Notes: a model not told the origin generated them from the letters alone. Shown: positions 51,971 to 62,600, counted from the stretch's first letter. The stretch: 64,000 nucleotides of DNA from Pectinophora gossypiella (GCF_024362695.1 NC_065421.1:2914001-2978000); one strand, 5' to 3'. Program-made: numbers and translations.

Positions 51971-54900
51971 ATGTCTACCGGAAGTGATAAAGGTGGCGGT
52001 ACTGATCAAAGTACGCAAATGAAAGAATTAGTTTGTTCGCGAGGTGCAAAAAAGGGTCAACTAACAAAATTTAACAATTTTATTACAACTTTAGGTCAAA
52101 TTCCGATTGAAAATATTACAAGTTTACAACACAAAGAATTAATTTTCCGTTTAAGCAAAATCGAAAACGTTATTCATGAGTTTAATGAAATTCAAACTAG
52201 GATTGAATTTTTAAGCGAAGATATTAAACATACAATTGAAAGAGACATCTTTGAAGATCTTTACTATTCTTCTATACCTATTGCTCAGGAACTTATTGAG
52301 TCATATTTAAAAGCCAATCCTGTAGACAAATCAGATGGTAACAGCGATCATTCGCATATATCAGTAAAAACGGGCTGTAACCAACTTAACAATATCAAAC
52401 TACCCACAATTAGCTTACCAAAATTTGATGGAAATTACTTGAAATGGCTGGAGTTCAGAGATACCTTCGATGCATTAATAAATTCAAATGAAACAATTTT
52501 AGACATAAACAAATTTCATTATTTGAGATTGTCTTTAGAAGGTAGTGCAACTGTTGTCATAAAATCCATAGAATTTACTTCAAAAAATTATAAAGTGGCA
52601 TGGAATTTGTTATGTTCTCGTTATGATAATAAAAAAGTCTTAATAAATAACCATTTAAAAGCGTTATTTTCCGTCGAACCATTAACGCGTGAGTCGCACA
52701 AGGCCATTCAATTTTTGATTGATCATACACTTAAAAATTTAAGATCACTTGAAAGTTTGGGTCAGCCCACTGACAAATGGGACGTTCTCATTATTTATAT
52801 TATGGCTAGCAAATTGGATCCCAATACTTTATCAAAATGGGAAGAGCACAAAAGTGCTTCCTTAGATGGAGAATCTTTGGATGAATTTATTGCATTTTTG
52901 CGTAAACGTGCAGACGTTCTAGAAACAATATTTTTTGGCAAAAGCGACAAACAAATCAATAAACCTTTTTCATCAAATAAAGTTAAATATACTGATAATG
53001 ATAATTATAAAAGATCGTCTCCACAAAATAATCAAAAAAGTTTTGTCGCTTCTGGCAAATCAAATCGTAATTATAACCCCACTTGTCCATTCTGCAAAGA
53101 GAACCACAGGATTGTCGAATGCGACAAATTTAAAAAAATTTCGCCGGAGGATAGATCAGGTGAAGCCTTAAAACTTAATCTTTGCTTGAACTGCCTACGG
53201 CGTGGACATTCCGTTAAGGACTGTCGCTTGGATGGAAGGTGTCGTGAATGTCGACAACAACACAATACTCTGTTACATGTCGATCAAAACGTAAATAAGG
53301 ACAATAATCAAGTTTACCAGTCAACTTCAATACCTATTTCTTTGGCAGCCCAGTCAGCAAGCCAAGTTCTTCTAGGTACTGCCATGGTACAAGTTGTTAA
53401 CACTAAAACCAAAAATACTTACCTGGCCCGTGCCTTGCTTGATGCAGGCAGTCAATCGTCATTTATAACATCGAACCTAAAAAATAAAATGGGCATAATC
53501 AGTGAGAAAACAGATTTTTGCATTACCGGCATTAGCAACGCCCCAATTCATTTGTCCGATAGCTGTGAAGTAACTATTCAATCTCTAAATGGCCGTTTTA
53601 CTGTCGCTCTTAAATGCTTAGTGATGCCTAACATAACCGGTCACTTACCTAATACTCCTGTGGATATTTCGCGTCTCAATTTACCCGCGAACATTAAGTT
53701 AGCTGATCCTAAATTCTATCAGCCATCATCAATTGATCTTCTTTTAGGTGCAGAAATATTCTTCGATGTCATTACCACAAATAAACTCAATATTGGGCCC
53801 GGGATGCCCATCCTCCAAGACTCTAAGTTCGGATGGATAGTGGCAGGTCCCCTTAACGTATGTAAAGACATTCCGAGAAATACCTTTTGTAACTTTACTA
53901 AAGACATAAATCATAACTTAATAAAATTTTGGAACATTGAGGAGGTTTCTTTACAAAAATCGCCAATGTCACCACATGATGAGTTTTGTGAACGACATTT
54001 TGTCCAAAATACTACTCGTTTGGCAAATGGTAGGTTTTCAGTCAAAATGCCACTTCTTGAAGATCCTGAAAAATCGCTCGGTGAGTCATACTACATGGCC
54101 GAAAGGCGATTCTTAAGCCTTGAGAAAAAATTTATTAAAAACCTAGATTTAAAAAATCTTTACCGTAACTTCATTAACGAGTACGAGGAGCTTGGCCACT
54201 TAACAAAAATTAACAAGCCTTCCTTCGGTTATTTTATGCCTCATCATGCGGTGATAAGGGAGTCAAGCGAGACAACAAAGCTCCGTGTCGTTTTCGATGC
54301 GTCAGCTAAGACTAAGTCTAACAAGTCTTTGAATGATATCCAAGCGATAGGGCCGACAGTCCAAGACGAGTTATTTGACATTTTGATTCGTTTCCGTCAA
54401 CACAAATATGTTCTGTCTGGCGACATAGCAAAAATGTACAGGCAAATCATGATAGATGAGTCACAAAGACATTTACAGCTCATTCTGTGGCGCGATGACG
54501 ATACAAAACCCATCAATATCTTACAACTCAACACCGTCACATACGGCACAGCAGCAGCGCCGTTCTTAAGCACAAGATGCTTATTGCAGTTAGCAAATGA
54601 GTGCACGGATCCCCTAATTTCTGAAGTCATAAAACATGATTTTTATGTTGATGACCTTCTAACGGGTTCGTCCAATGAAGATGAATTACTACACATTCAT
54701 AAAGGTGTGACAGAAACTTTGGCCTCTGCTCGCCTTCCCATTCATAAATTTCGTACTAATTGTCCTAACATATTTTCATCATCAACAGAATCCAAAATTC
54801 TTAATTTAGATAAAGAATCTAGTGTTTTAGGTGTACTGTGGGCTCCAAACACTGACACACTTAAATTCTCCATAAACATTGACACAAATGCACAAACATT

Positions 54901-57166
54901 AACAAAAAGAATTATTCTGTCAAATACTTGCAGGATATTCGACCCGCTCGGCCTTCTGAGCGCTAGCACAATTACCTTAAAGGTATTACTGCAAAAATTG
55001 TGGAAACTCAAATTAGAATGGGATGACCCCGTCCCAAACGAAATAAAAAAATCATGGGAAAAGGTAATCAATAATCTTAATCTTTTTCTTACAGTATCGG
55101 TACCGAGACACGTCATGTGTGCCTCTCCGGTAAAAACGGAACTACACTGCTTCGTGGATGCGTCCCAAGACGCCTATGCTGCGTGTATTTACCTGAGATC
55201 GCTTGATGAACATAATTCCGTAACTACAAAACTTTTATGCTCTAAAACTCGTGTAGCACCCTTGAAGCCTGTAACCATTCCGCGTCTTGAATTATGTGCA
55301 GCTCTTTTAGGTGCGCGTCTAAGCTATAAGGTCAGTAACGCATTACGTTGCGAAATTGGTGATAAATATTTTTGGTCTGACTCCACGATTGCGTTAGGTT
55401 GGATTAAAAATCAGCCTAAATTGTTTAAAGCTTTTGTATGCAACCGCGTGAATGAAATACATGAGCTCACTAACCGAAACTCGTGGAAACATATACCGAC
55501 GGACATCAACCCGGCAGACATGGCTTCTAGGGGAGTAGCGCCAAGCACCATGATCAATTCTTCTCTGTGGTGGGAAGGTCCATCCTTCCTCTTAAAATCG
55601 GAATCGGAATGGCCTAATCACCCAAATACAAAAATTGATTTGCCCGAAATTAAAGTTCATAAGAGCCAAGTAATCCATAAATTCATTAATTTTGAAAATT
55701 ACTCAAATGCCAATAAACTAAAAAGGATTTTTGCTTATGTATTTAGATTCATCACCAATTGTAAAACTTCAAATAAAAACAAGTCTCCGTTAAATGAAGT
55801 AGAACTTAAAAATTCCCTAAATTTTCTTATAAAAAGGGCTCAAAGCGAATCTTTTTCCAGTGAAATTGAAACTTTATCTAATGGTAAATGTCTTAAAGCT
55901 AAATCACACATTTTACAGTTATCTCCCTTCATTGATGACTCCGGTGTGCTGCGAGTAGGTGGTCGCCTTAAGAATGCTGCTCTAAATTATGAGAAAAAAC
56001 ATCCAGCTCTGCTAGATTCCAAACACCACTTAACAAAAATATTAATGGCAGCTGAACACCTGCGTCAAGGTCATGCAGGTCCACAACATACTCTCTATTC
56101 GTTTAGAGAACAGTTCTGGCCTATAGGAGGCAGAACATTAGCAAGAAGCATAGTTCGTAAATGCATAACTTGTCTGAGACTTAAAGCCAAAACATTAAAC
56201 CCGTTTTTCGGTGATTTACCTTCGAGTAGAGTTACGGAATTTTATCCTTTCCAGACTTGCGGCACTGACTTCGCCGGCCCCTTCATGATTTCAAGCAAGA
56301 AGGGCCGTGGTAACCGGGTATCAAAAAGTTATTTATGTTTATTTGTTTGTTTTTCTACTAAGGCAGTGCATCTCGAAGTCGTCAGCGATCTTAGCACCGC
56401 AGCCTTTATTGCATGTCTTAAACGCTTCATTTCTAGAAGAGGGAAACCTCATTATATACATTGCGATAATGCAAAAAACTTTGTCGGGGCAAAAAATGAA
56501 TTGGGTAGGATGCTGCGATCCAGTCTGCGTTCTGTCTATGAATATACAGCTAATGAAGGCATTAAATTCACGTTTAATCCCCCTTACTCTCCTACATTCG
56601 GTGGGCTTTGGGAAGCCGGCGTAAAGAGTGCCAAGCACCATGTTAAGCGTATTGTAGGAAATGCCAATCTTACTTTCGAGGAGTTGAGTACGCTTTTTAC
56701 ACAAATTGAGGCGATCCTCAACTCCCGACCCCTAACTCCATTATCACATGACCCCAACGACCTTTCTCCTTTGACCCCAGGGCACTTCCTCATCGGGCGG
56801 CCGCTGACGTCACTGCCGGCACCACCGGGCGACAACATGAAACTTAAGAACCGTTACATCCTCATTGAAAACTTGAGACAACGCTTCTGGGAGAGGTGGA
56901 GGCACGAATACCTATCAGAGATGCAGCAACGAACCAAGGGCCGTCTACGCAATAGTAACCTTCAACTCGGAGACCTGGTTGTCTTCAAGGAGGAAAACCT
57001 TCCACCCCTAAAATGGAGGTTGGGTCGAGCACAAAAACTATATCCAGGCGCTGATGGAGTAGTCAGAGTGGCTGACTTCCTAACGTTCAGAGGGACAGAG
57101 CGACGAGCCGTCAACAAGGTGTGCCCACTTATACCTCAACCTCAACAACAGCCTCAAACAAGATGA
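51971..57166 (+). CDS. gag-pol: BEL/Pao Gag-Pol polyprotein
   Basis: A single 1731-aa polyprotein. I start it at the first ATG (51971, A at -3); the frame is open from TTG 51950, seven codons earlier. Numbering from 51950: Gag with LPKFDGNYLKWLEFRDTF near 156-173; zinc knuckles at C379-C391 (CPFCKENHRIVEC) and C412-C425, plus CRECRQQH at 431-438; aspartic protease DAGSQSSF at 498-505; reverse transcriptase with FYVDDLL (YVDD 899-902); RNase H FVDASQDAY near 1068; integrase finger with C1405 and C1408; and catalytic Asp1440, Asp1506 and Glu1555. A C-terminal region with LENLRQRFWERW-like sequence (written here IENLRQRFWERW) ends the protein. The long D-E spacing is usual in BEL elements. No stop or frameshift. 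Confidence 0.95.
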   Translation: MSTGSDKGGGTDQSTQMKELVCSRGAKKGQLTKFNNFITTLGQIPIENITSLQHKELIFRLSKIENVIHEFNEIQTRIEFLSEDIKHTIERDIFEDLYYSSIPIAQELIESYLKANPVDKSDGNSDHSHISVKTGCNQLNNIKLPTISLPKFDGNYLKWLEFRDTFDALINSNETILDINKFHYLRLSLEGSATVVIKSIEFTSKNYKVAWNLLCSRYDNKKVLINNHLKALFSVEPLTRESHKAIQFLIDHTLKNLRSLESLGQPTDKWDVLIIYIMASKLDPNTLSKWEEHKSASLDGESLDEFIAFLRKRADVLETIFFGKSDKQINKPFSSNKVKYTDNDNYKRSSPQNNQKSFVASGKSNRNYNPTCPFCKENHRIVECDKFKKISPEDRSGEALKLNLCLNCLRRGHSVKDCRLDGRCRECRQQHNTLLHVDQNVNKDNNQVYQSTSIPISLAAQSASQVLLGTAMVQVVNTKTKNTYLARALLDAGSQSSFITSNLKNKMGIISEKTDFCITGISNAPIHLSDSCEVTIQSLNGRFTVALKCLVMPNITGHLPNTPVDISRLNLPANIKLADPKFYQPSSIDLLLGAEIFFDVITTNKLNIGPGMPILQDSKFGWIVAGPLNVCKDIPRNTFCNFTKDINHNLIKFWNIEEVSLQKSPMSPHDEFCERHFVQNTTRLANGRFSVKMPLLEDPEKSLGESYYMAERRFLSLEKKFIKNLDLKNLYRNFINEYEELGHLTKINKPSFGYFMPHHAVIRESSETTKLRVVFDASAKTKSNKSLNDIQAIGPTVQDELFDILIRFRQHKYVLSGDIAKMYRQIMIDESQRHLQLILWRDDDTKPINILQLNTVTYGTAAAPFLSTRCLLQLANECTDPLISEVIKHDFYVDDLLTGSSNEDELLHIHKGVTETLASARLPIHKFRTNCPNIFSSSTESKILNLDKESSVLGVLWAPNTDTLKFSINIDTNAQTLTKRIILSNTCRIFDPLGLLSASTITLKVLLQKLWKLKLEWDDPVPNEIKKSWEKVINNLNLFLTVSVPRHVMCASPVKTELHCFVDASQDAYAACIYLRSLDEHNSVTTKLLCSKTRVAPLKPVTIPRLELCAALLGARLSYKVSNALRCEIGDKYFWSDSTIALGWIKNQPKLFKAFVCNRVNEIHELTNRNSWKHIPTDINPADMASRGVAPSTMINSSLWWEGPSFLLKSESEWPNHPNTKIDLPEIKVHKSQVIHKFINFENYSNANKLKRIFAYVFRFITNCKTSNKNKSPLNEVELKNSLNFLIKRAQSESFSSEIETLSNGKCLKAKSHILQLSPFIDDSGVLRVGGRLKNAALNYEKKHPALLDSKHHLTKILMAAEHLRQGHAGPQHTLYSFREQFWPIGGRTLARSIVRKCITCLRLKAKTLNPFFGDLPSSRVTEFYPFQTCGTDFAGPFMISSKKGRGNRVSKSYLCLFVCFSTKAVHLEVVSDLSTAAFIACLKRFISRRGKPHYIHCDNAKNFVGAKNELGRMLRSSLRSVYEYTANEGIKFTFNPPYSPTFGGLWEAGVKSAKHHVKRIVGNANLTFEELSTLFTQIEAILNSRPLTPLSHDPNDLSPLTPGHFLIGRPLTSLPAPPGDNMKLKNRYILIENLRQRFWERWRHEYLSEMQQRTKGRLRNSNLQLGDLVVFKEENLPPLKWRLGRAQKLYPGADGVVRVADFLTFRGTERRAVNKVCPLIPQPQQQPQTR

Positions 57167-57190
57167 TCATTGAAAGAACGCCCTTCTTTC

Positions 57191-57204
57191 AAGGGGGGGC
57201 AAGA
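57191..57204 (+). other. BEL/Pao polypurine tract
   Basis: AAGGGGGGGCAAGA directly before the 3' LTR. Confidence 0.85.
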
Positions 57205-57454
57205 TGTTCGCGCTGTCTACAATGACGTCACTCCTCGAGCAGCACGGGCGCGGGGTGATTAACCGCGACCAGCGGCGCCGCGGCGGCCGGCCGCTGCCAC
57301 ACCGCGACGCCCCGCACCACTCGCAATTTTCATATAGAAGAGGACACACGCGCGCTTGTCGTAGCCTTTATTCCTAATATTTGTAACGTACCTACTACAA
57401 AAATAAATTGTCTTCATTATAAAAGGTCATTATTTTATTTGTCTTGCCTAGACA
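57205..57454 (+). repeat. BEL/Pao 3' LTR
   Basis: Identical to the 5' LTR over 250 bp. Confidence 0.95.
57402..57407 (+). terminator. Polyadenylation signal in BEL 3' LTR
   Basis: AATAAA, about 50 bases before the LTR end. Confidence 0.5.
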
Positions 57455-57590
57455 CAGGTGATTCAAGCCTGCAATGCCCTTACCAAACAAGGAACAGTAT
57501 GACAAAGTGATTTTGACAATGTCCCCATCGGGAATCGGGCCCGGACCTCCAGATCGTGAGCCCAACGCTCTAACCACTAGACCACGGGAT
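57455..57590 (-). mobile_element. SINE family B, right piece split by the BEL element
   Basis: Starts with the duplicated CAGGT, then GATTCAAGCCTGCAATGCCC. It ends with the tRNA-like head (GGAATCGGGCCCGGACCTCC, CTCTAACCACTAGACCACGG). Confidence 0.9.
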
Positions 57591-58034
57591 ACAAAAAATT
57601 ATGTGCCTTTGATCAATCAGTATTTCCAGTTTTCCTGGAGTATCTTAGATATGACCCACATCACGTATTACTTCTAAAATAATCCACATAACATTCTGAA
57701 GCAACACAAATATAACAACATTATACTACATCCTACACAACACAGGCAACGGAGAAAATTGCATAACACAATTTATTAGCCCACTGTGTGGCGATTGAGT
57801 AATTCTGCACTACACATGTGGCCAGTGATCGCCGTAGGAGGTTTTGTGCTCAAAATTGCAGTAATACACACAATAATCCGTACTTATTTTAAAACGGTAC
57901 TCAGAAGTGGCTTTCGTATCGAACAATTTTAATAAAACTTCGTTAAGAAAGGTGAATTCGAAAAAACTGTGGTTGATCTTTTAAGTACTTAGATACTACA
58001 AGTAGTATGAACCATAATAAGTAATCAGTGTTTT
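57591..58034. other. No recognisable feature
   Basis: No shared repeat or coding signal. Confidence 0.4.
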
Positions 58035-58482
58035 ATCACTACATAGTATAAAACAAAGTCGCTTTTTCTGTCCCTCTTGTGCGCTTAAATCTTTAAAACT
58101 ACGCAACGGATTTTGATGCGGTTTTTTTAAATAGATAGAGTGATTCAAGAGGAAGGTTTATTATATAAAATATAATAATATCCATTAAATAGTGCAGAAA
58201 TACTGTTATTTGTTTTGTTGTTCAAGATGTTGCACTATCCCGCACCAAACTGTAATAAATGTTTCCTTTACACTGGTTGCCTGGAAGAAATTGCTACTTA
58301 GCAATAAGGCCGCCAGATTGTGCTGTATCTTTCGTCCATTTGTGTAAGTTTGTTTTGTATGTTGTGTGCAATAAAGTATATTTGATTTGATTTATTTTTG
58401 AGGTTTTTAATGTGATGTCGTAAATGACTTCATTTTTTCCTTAGCATTGCACCCAGGCAAAGCCGGGGCGGGTCGCTAGTTT
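58035..58482 (+). repeat. Helitron-like insect repeat, interrupted by a LINE tail
   Basis: It starts ATAGTATAAAACAAAGTCGC and TCTTTAAAACTACGCAACGG, and ends CAAAGCCGGGGCGGGTCGCT followed by AGT. I recognise this as a very common arthropod non-autonomous repeat (often classed with Lep1-like Helitrons). Its middle is interrupted at about 58215-58396. Confidence 0.5.
58215..58396 (+). mobile_element. LINE 3' end nested in the Helitron-like repeat
   Basis: GCACTATCCCGCACCAAACT, CTGGAAGAAATTGCTACTTA and GTGCAATAAAGTATATTTGA, then TTTGATT. TTATTT-like sequence lies on both sides and may be a target duplication. Related to 46230-46392. Confidence 0.6.
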
Positions 58483-58514
58483 TTATTAAAATAGGTTCGC
58501 ATTTGACCACAATA

Positions 58515-58650
58515 TCACCTGATGGTAAGTGACGATGTAGTGGAGAGTGGATCACACTTACCTAGCAAATGCCTACTCACTCTAGCCTTGAAGACTCCCA
58601 GATTATAACGAGTTGGAAATACAGACGACGGCAGGCGAAGGACATTGTAA
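58515..58650 (-). pseudogene. LINE reverse transcriptase C-terminal remnant
   Basis: Minus-strand translation contains LPSSVFPTRYNLGVFKARVSRHLLG, written here in part as RYNLGVFKARVSRHLLG. It is clearly related to the plus-strand remnant at 43740-43870. Only the end of the protein is left. Confidence 0.6.
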
Positions 58651-58804
58651 GCAGATGTTATGTTTTTTTGGACTTTTGTCTCTGGCAATGAGTTGAGCAA
58701 CAAGCATCGCGACTAGAAGGAATTTATTATCTATGACAGGAGAAACATAAAAAAGGAAATAAATTGTCTTGCGATAACTCTATGATCATAAAAACATCAT
58801 AGAA

Positions 58805-58975
58805 GGAAAGCTAGAAGGAAAGAAAGGAAGACCAAGAAGAGCTTACATGGAACAGATTAAAGAAAAGGTTAACGTCGTGTCTTATAGGGAAGTCAAGGAA
58901 TTGGCCTTTGATAGACTGGAATGAAAATGCTACACCGACAAGAGCGTGGCTCTTAAATTGATGATGATGAACTCT
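58805..58975 (+). pseudogene. LINE reverse transcriptase C-terminal remnant
   Basis: GRPRRAYMEQIKEKVNVVSY, then REVKELAFDRLE and a stop. Same protein end as 190-335, here with a shortened last block and the tail CTACACCGACAAGAGCGTGG. Confidence 0.65.
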
Positions 58976-59339
58976 ATGATATTTTCTCTGCTTACGGAGT
59001 TTTATGTATACGTATATAAGTACTTTCTTAGAAAAAGATACGATAATATATATTAATGGCTTTGGCTTCGAAATTCAAAATACAGCTATCAGTATGTTTA
59101 GGCTACCTTATCTGTCTTCCCTACATAAAAACATAGCTAGAAGTTTCATACAGTGAGGCGATTGAGATATTCCGCGGTGCACATTCGCCCGTTAGGTACT
59201 CTTGATTCGCTGTAGGTGGCTTTCTAACTTACTAGCATAATATCCCAGCAAGATAAATATTTGTAAGTAGGAAATAAATAATTTTGCGTAATTTATGAAT
59301 GTGATCTCCACATTTTAGTGATGTGACCTAAACTATAAT
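58976..59339. other. No recognisable feature
   Basis: AT-rich DNA without shared repeats. Confidence 0.4.
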
Positions 59340-59460
59340 TAGGCTTTTTGTCCGGTATGGTTTGAAGGTCAGACAGGCAGTCGCTTCTGTAAAAACCGGA
59401 CCTATCAACCCTTCAAGTTAAGCAAGCGGACCCTGTGAAAAATGGGATAATGCTAGGGAG
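59340..59460 (+). mobile_element. SINE family D, 3' part
   Basis: GAAGGTCAGACAGGCAGTCG, CTTCTGTAAAAACCGGACCT and CGGACCCTGTGAAAAATGGG. Confidence 0.75.
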
Positions 59461-59612
59461 ATAATGAAAAAGACGAAAAAAGTATCACACATTTCACCTT
59501 TTAATAATGGTATGGTACTATACGAATAGGTAGATTAAGATAAAGAATATGCATAAATATCTATGGAGGAACAGACCTCAGATACTTTTTAGACAAACTC
59601 TATACATTTTGT

Positions 59613-59890
59613 TAACGGTCTCCGTGGCCCAATGAGTAAGCTTTAGTTTCTCTATCTGGAGGGCCCGGGTTCTAATCCCCGTAAGGACATATCCCAAAAA
59701 TCACTTAATGATCCCTAGTTCGGTTAGGACATTGCAGGATGAACACCCGATTGTGATTGTGAAGATAATACGTGCTTCGGAGGCCATGTTAGCAGTTGGT
59801 TCCAGATACTGTTTAGTTGAAAGTATGTAGTCGTATGTCAGGGGCCATTGGCGGCTCAATAGTCACCCTGACACCAGGGTTGATAAGCTA
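59613..59890 (+). mobile_element. SINE family A copy, diverged
   Basis: ACGGTCTCCGTGGCCCAATG at the head, AATCACTTAATGATCCCTAG, TGCTTCGGAGGCCATGTTAG in the core, and CACCCTGACACCAGGGTTGA in the tail. Every part carries substitutions, so it is an older copy. Confidence 0.8.
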
Positions 59891-60389
59891 AACATCGTGA
59901 CCTAGTGAGATAGAACCCCAAAAAGTACAACAGTTAAGGTTACCTCTGTTTGGCTGGCGAAATATAACAGCTGGACACAAATTATAGAGTTCTTCATAAT
60001 GTAGATGTGGCAAAACACCTCGGCTGGATATGATTTAAGGAAAATTATCTTGTCTATGGCACTTTCTAGGTTGAAGCGCTTTGTGCTACATTGTGTCTTA
60101 ATAAATGTAGCGGTAGGCAAATAATAACCGGCTACAAAGTAAGTTTACAAAGAGAAATGTAGATCATATATAACATATTTTGAAGCGTAAAGATGGTGAG
60201 TTGTAAAATCCGTTTTAGCGATAGTATATTAACTGGTTAAAATCATTCTTGTTCTTAACTTGATTCTTTCTTCTGAATAATTAAGATCACTACTATATCC
60301 CGATTGGGGTGGTCAGAGATGAACTAGGTATCCACACCCCACCGAGCTTTCTGTTAGACTAACGTCAAGACAACTGACAAATGAATAAC
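59891..60389. other. Repeat M fragment and unannotated DNA
   Basis: 60285-60365 is repeat M (CTATATCCCGATTGGGGTGG, CGAGCTTTCTGTTAGAC). 59895-59930 (GACCTAGTGAGATAGAACC) resembles 27590-27625. The rest is unassigned. Confidence 0.45.
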
Positions 60390-60720
60390 CCATGACTAAT
60401 TTAAGAGCCACGCTCTTGTCGATCTAGCATTCTGCATGCTACTTTTTTAGGTAAAAATAGCGCAGTGGGTTCCCTCTTGCCTTCCACCCCGCAGTACCTG
60501 CTCTGTCTGACGCGAGTGGGATAGTGCTCAGAGTAGTCTATTTCAAAGCCGTACTAGGACTCCTATCCTCCGTCTCTGAAAAGTACTTACGGTTACTGCT
60601 GCCCTCTGTCAGATTCCAGGTTACAGGCCCTCTGACTTGCCTCTTCCGTCCTATATTGCCGTACTGATGGATCCCATCTCCGCCTCCGCCCTCTTCGTCT
60701 TCACTCGTGAGGTCTTCACC
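60390..60720 (-). repeat. LINE-associated repeat (inverted)
   Basis: Complement of 6590-6990: AGAGCCACGCTCTTGTCGAT, CTGCCCTCTGTCAGATTCCA and CCGTACTGATGGATCCCATC. The minus frame that crosses it (60538-60813) is not a gene. Confidence 0.6.
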
Positions 60721-61363
60721 CGTGAGGTCTTCATCCCTGGGCAAGGGTTCTACGATTAAATCAATAACTAATAAAATTTTAGCGAGTTCTTTATCTTCAA
60801 CTATCCTCCACAAACCTCACATCAACCTTCACCTTTTTTATTTTTTTAAAAGTACGTCTATGGTCTGTGCCGAGGTTTTTCTTTCAGCTTCTTCTTGCAG
60901 CTTTCCTAAAACTTGTTAGAAGCTGCAGTAGTTTTACTTATAGGCGGATGAGACGTTCGTTATGTAAAAATTGACGATTCAAAGTGTATCTATGTTACCT
61001 ACTGAATAAAGATATTTTGAAGTTTGAATTTGTACCGTTCACGGCACAATCCTGAGTATGTAACAGTCTCAATATTAACCCGACAGAAACAATGGTAGGA
61101 AACCACGCGTCTATCGTCGTATATTCAGCTCGATTCGATTACAGTTATCGTTGCATCGCTCGTTCGAATAGAATAGATAATCGGGACCTGGGGGCGGTAG
61201 CCAGATACTTTGCTAACGCTCCAAGCCTTTGTAAAGGAAAAATGGTTCGGTATTCTGGAGAGCGTTTGATAATGTCGATGGGTAAATTCCTTATTGATCA
61301 CAGAGATGCTTATAATTAGGTAGTGGTGGATACCTAGATAATCGGGATACCTAATTCCCATAC
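60721..61363. other. Unannotated DNA with a LINE tail end
   Basis: 60990-61035 (ACTGAATAAAGATATTTTGA, AGTTTGAATTTG) looks like a LINE tail. No other feature was recognised. Confidence 0.4.
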
Positions 61364-61450
61364 ATACATACATAAACTCACGCCCGTAATCCCAAATGGG
61401 GTGGGCAGAGCCACAAGTAATCAAAGACAACTTGCAGCCACTGTTGATAC
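61364..61450 (-). repeat. Interspersed repeat family E, inverted 3' end
   Basis: CATACATACATAAACTCACG, CCCAAATGGGGTGGGCAGAG and GACAACTTGCAGCCACTGTT. Confidence 0.65.
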
Positions 61451-62504
61451 GAATTTCCAAACACGAAATATACATATAACCTTGCATATTTTTCAAAATT
61501 TTCTTCGTTATTATTATGAGCGTCAGTGTGGTTACTCATAAATTATTATTTACTGTTTTTATATAATATGTATATTTTTTATAGATTTTCTATTTTCTTT
61601 TTTGGTGTCCAGAATGTACTCCAAGGTACTTACTCTTCTCCTTTTTTTTAATTGGTAATGGTTCTGTTTTTGTAATGAAGTGTGTTGTAGTGCTATTCAT
61701 ATAAGTACTTATAACCTGTATAGGTTAGATATAATATTTGTATGTATGTTATATATTTATTTGTATGTATATAATAAGATGGCGGAAAGACAAAATGTAG
61801 ATAAAATATGTCAAGTAGGTCAATCAAATCAGTTTCCGGACTCAGGTTCAGTTTCATTAGCTAAATAACACTCAAGTTCGCTTCTAAACAACTACGTAAA
61901 CACCAATCTACTTAAACTAACCTCTACATTATCTCAAAATAAAGATATCGACCCACTAAGTCTCCACAAGGAAGCAGAAAGCCATCCAATTAATTAGCCG
62001 ATCGCCATCGCGATAACAACCAGTTGCTATTAATCTGAAGGCGATTGATCTGATAATGGCGACAGAGAAGCCACTGTGAAGTTCCTATTAGGACTTGTAG
62101 GGAATCCCTTGGGCGAAGTGTATTCTTGAGGTAGGATAGACGTTCTTTTATTTTCTGGAAAAAAGTGAATGCTGTCTAGGGCAAGTACAATAAGTCTGCG
62201 GCTAGTCTAAATTTTTTCTAGTCTGTTTTCTGTCATCGTTGGTTAAAGACGTCCCCTTTAAGCTTCCACTTTTCCCTGATAAACAATGCCAACATAAAGA
62301 ACCTACGTTCGTCTTCACCAAGAGGTAATAAAAAGAAAATATGTAAATCTATGATCGTGAACTCTCTTCGTTTCGACTCAAATACATGTCATCTCTACGA
62401 TGAGTCTCATAAAATACGTATAATCAGTACTTAGGTATATTGTTTTGCAAAGGTCAAAATAGGTACCATGCACAATATAATATAAACGAATACAATATTT
62501 ATAA
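61451..62504. other. No recognisable feature
   Basis: AT-rich DNA, with a TATGTA-rich run near 61735-61775. Confidence 0.4.
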
Positions 62505-62600
62505 ATGCAGGCAGTCGCTTCTGTAAAAACCGGACCTGTCAAATGTTCAGGTTAGGTTAGGTTAGGTGAAAAACGGCATAATGCTAGGGAGAGATGACAA
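62505..62600 (+). mobile_element. SINE family D, 3' end
   Basis: GCAGGCAGTCGCTTCTGTAA and GACCTGTCAAATGTTCAGG, followed by three GTTAG units and AACGGCATAATGCTAGG. Confidence 0.7.

Larger units (their letters stand above)
50849..57454 (+). mobile_element. Full-length BEL/Pao retrotransposon
   Basis: The element is 6606 bp: LTR, leader, one long ORF, polypurine tract, LTR. I compared the two 250-bp LTRs base by base and found no difference. The CAGGT duplication is intact and the ORF is open, so this insertion is very recent and possibly still competent. There is no envelope gene. The ORF order (gag, protease, RT, RNase H, integrase) and the YVDD motif with a peptidase A17-like protease define the BEL/Pao superfamily. 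Confidence 0.95.

Noticed and set aside
54742..55116. 124-codon minus-strand frame inside the BEL ORF
   Set aside because: Antisense shadow of the RT/RNase H region. The plus frame has clear catalytic motifs.
56339..56704. 121-codon minus-strand frame inside the BEL integrase
   Set aside because: Antisense shadow of integrase coding sequence.
60538..60813. 91-codon minus-strand frame as a host gene
   Set aside because: Most of it lies in a LINE-associated repeat also found at 6590-6990 and 46640-46950.
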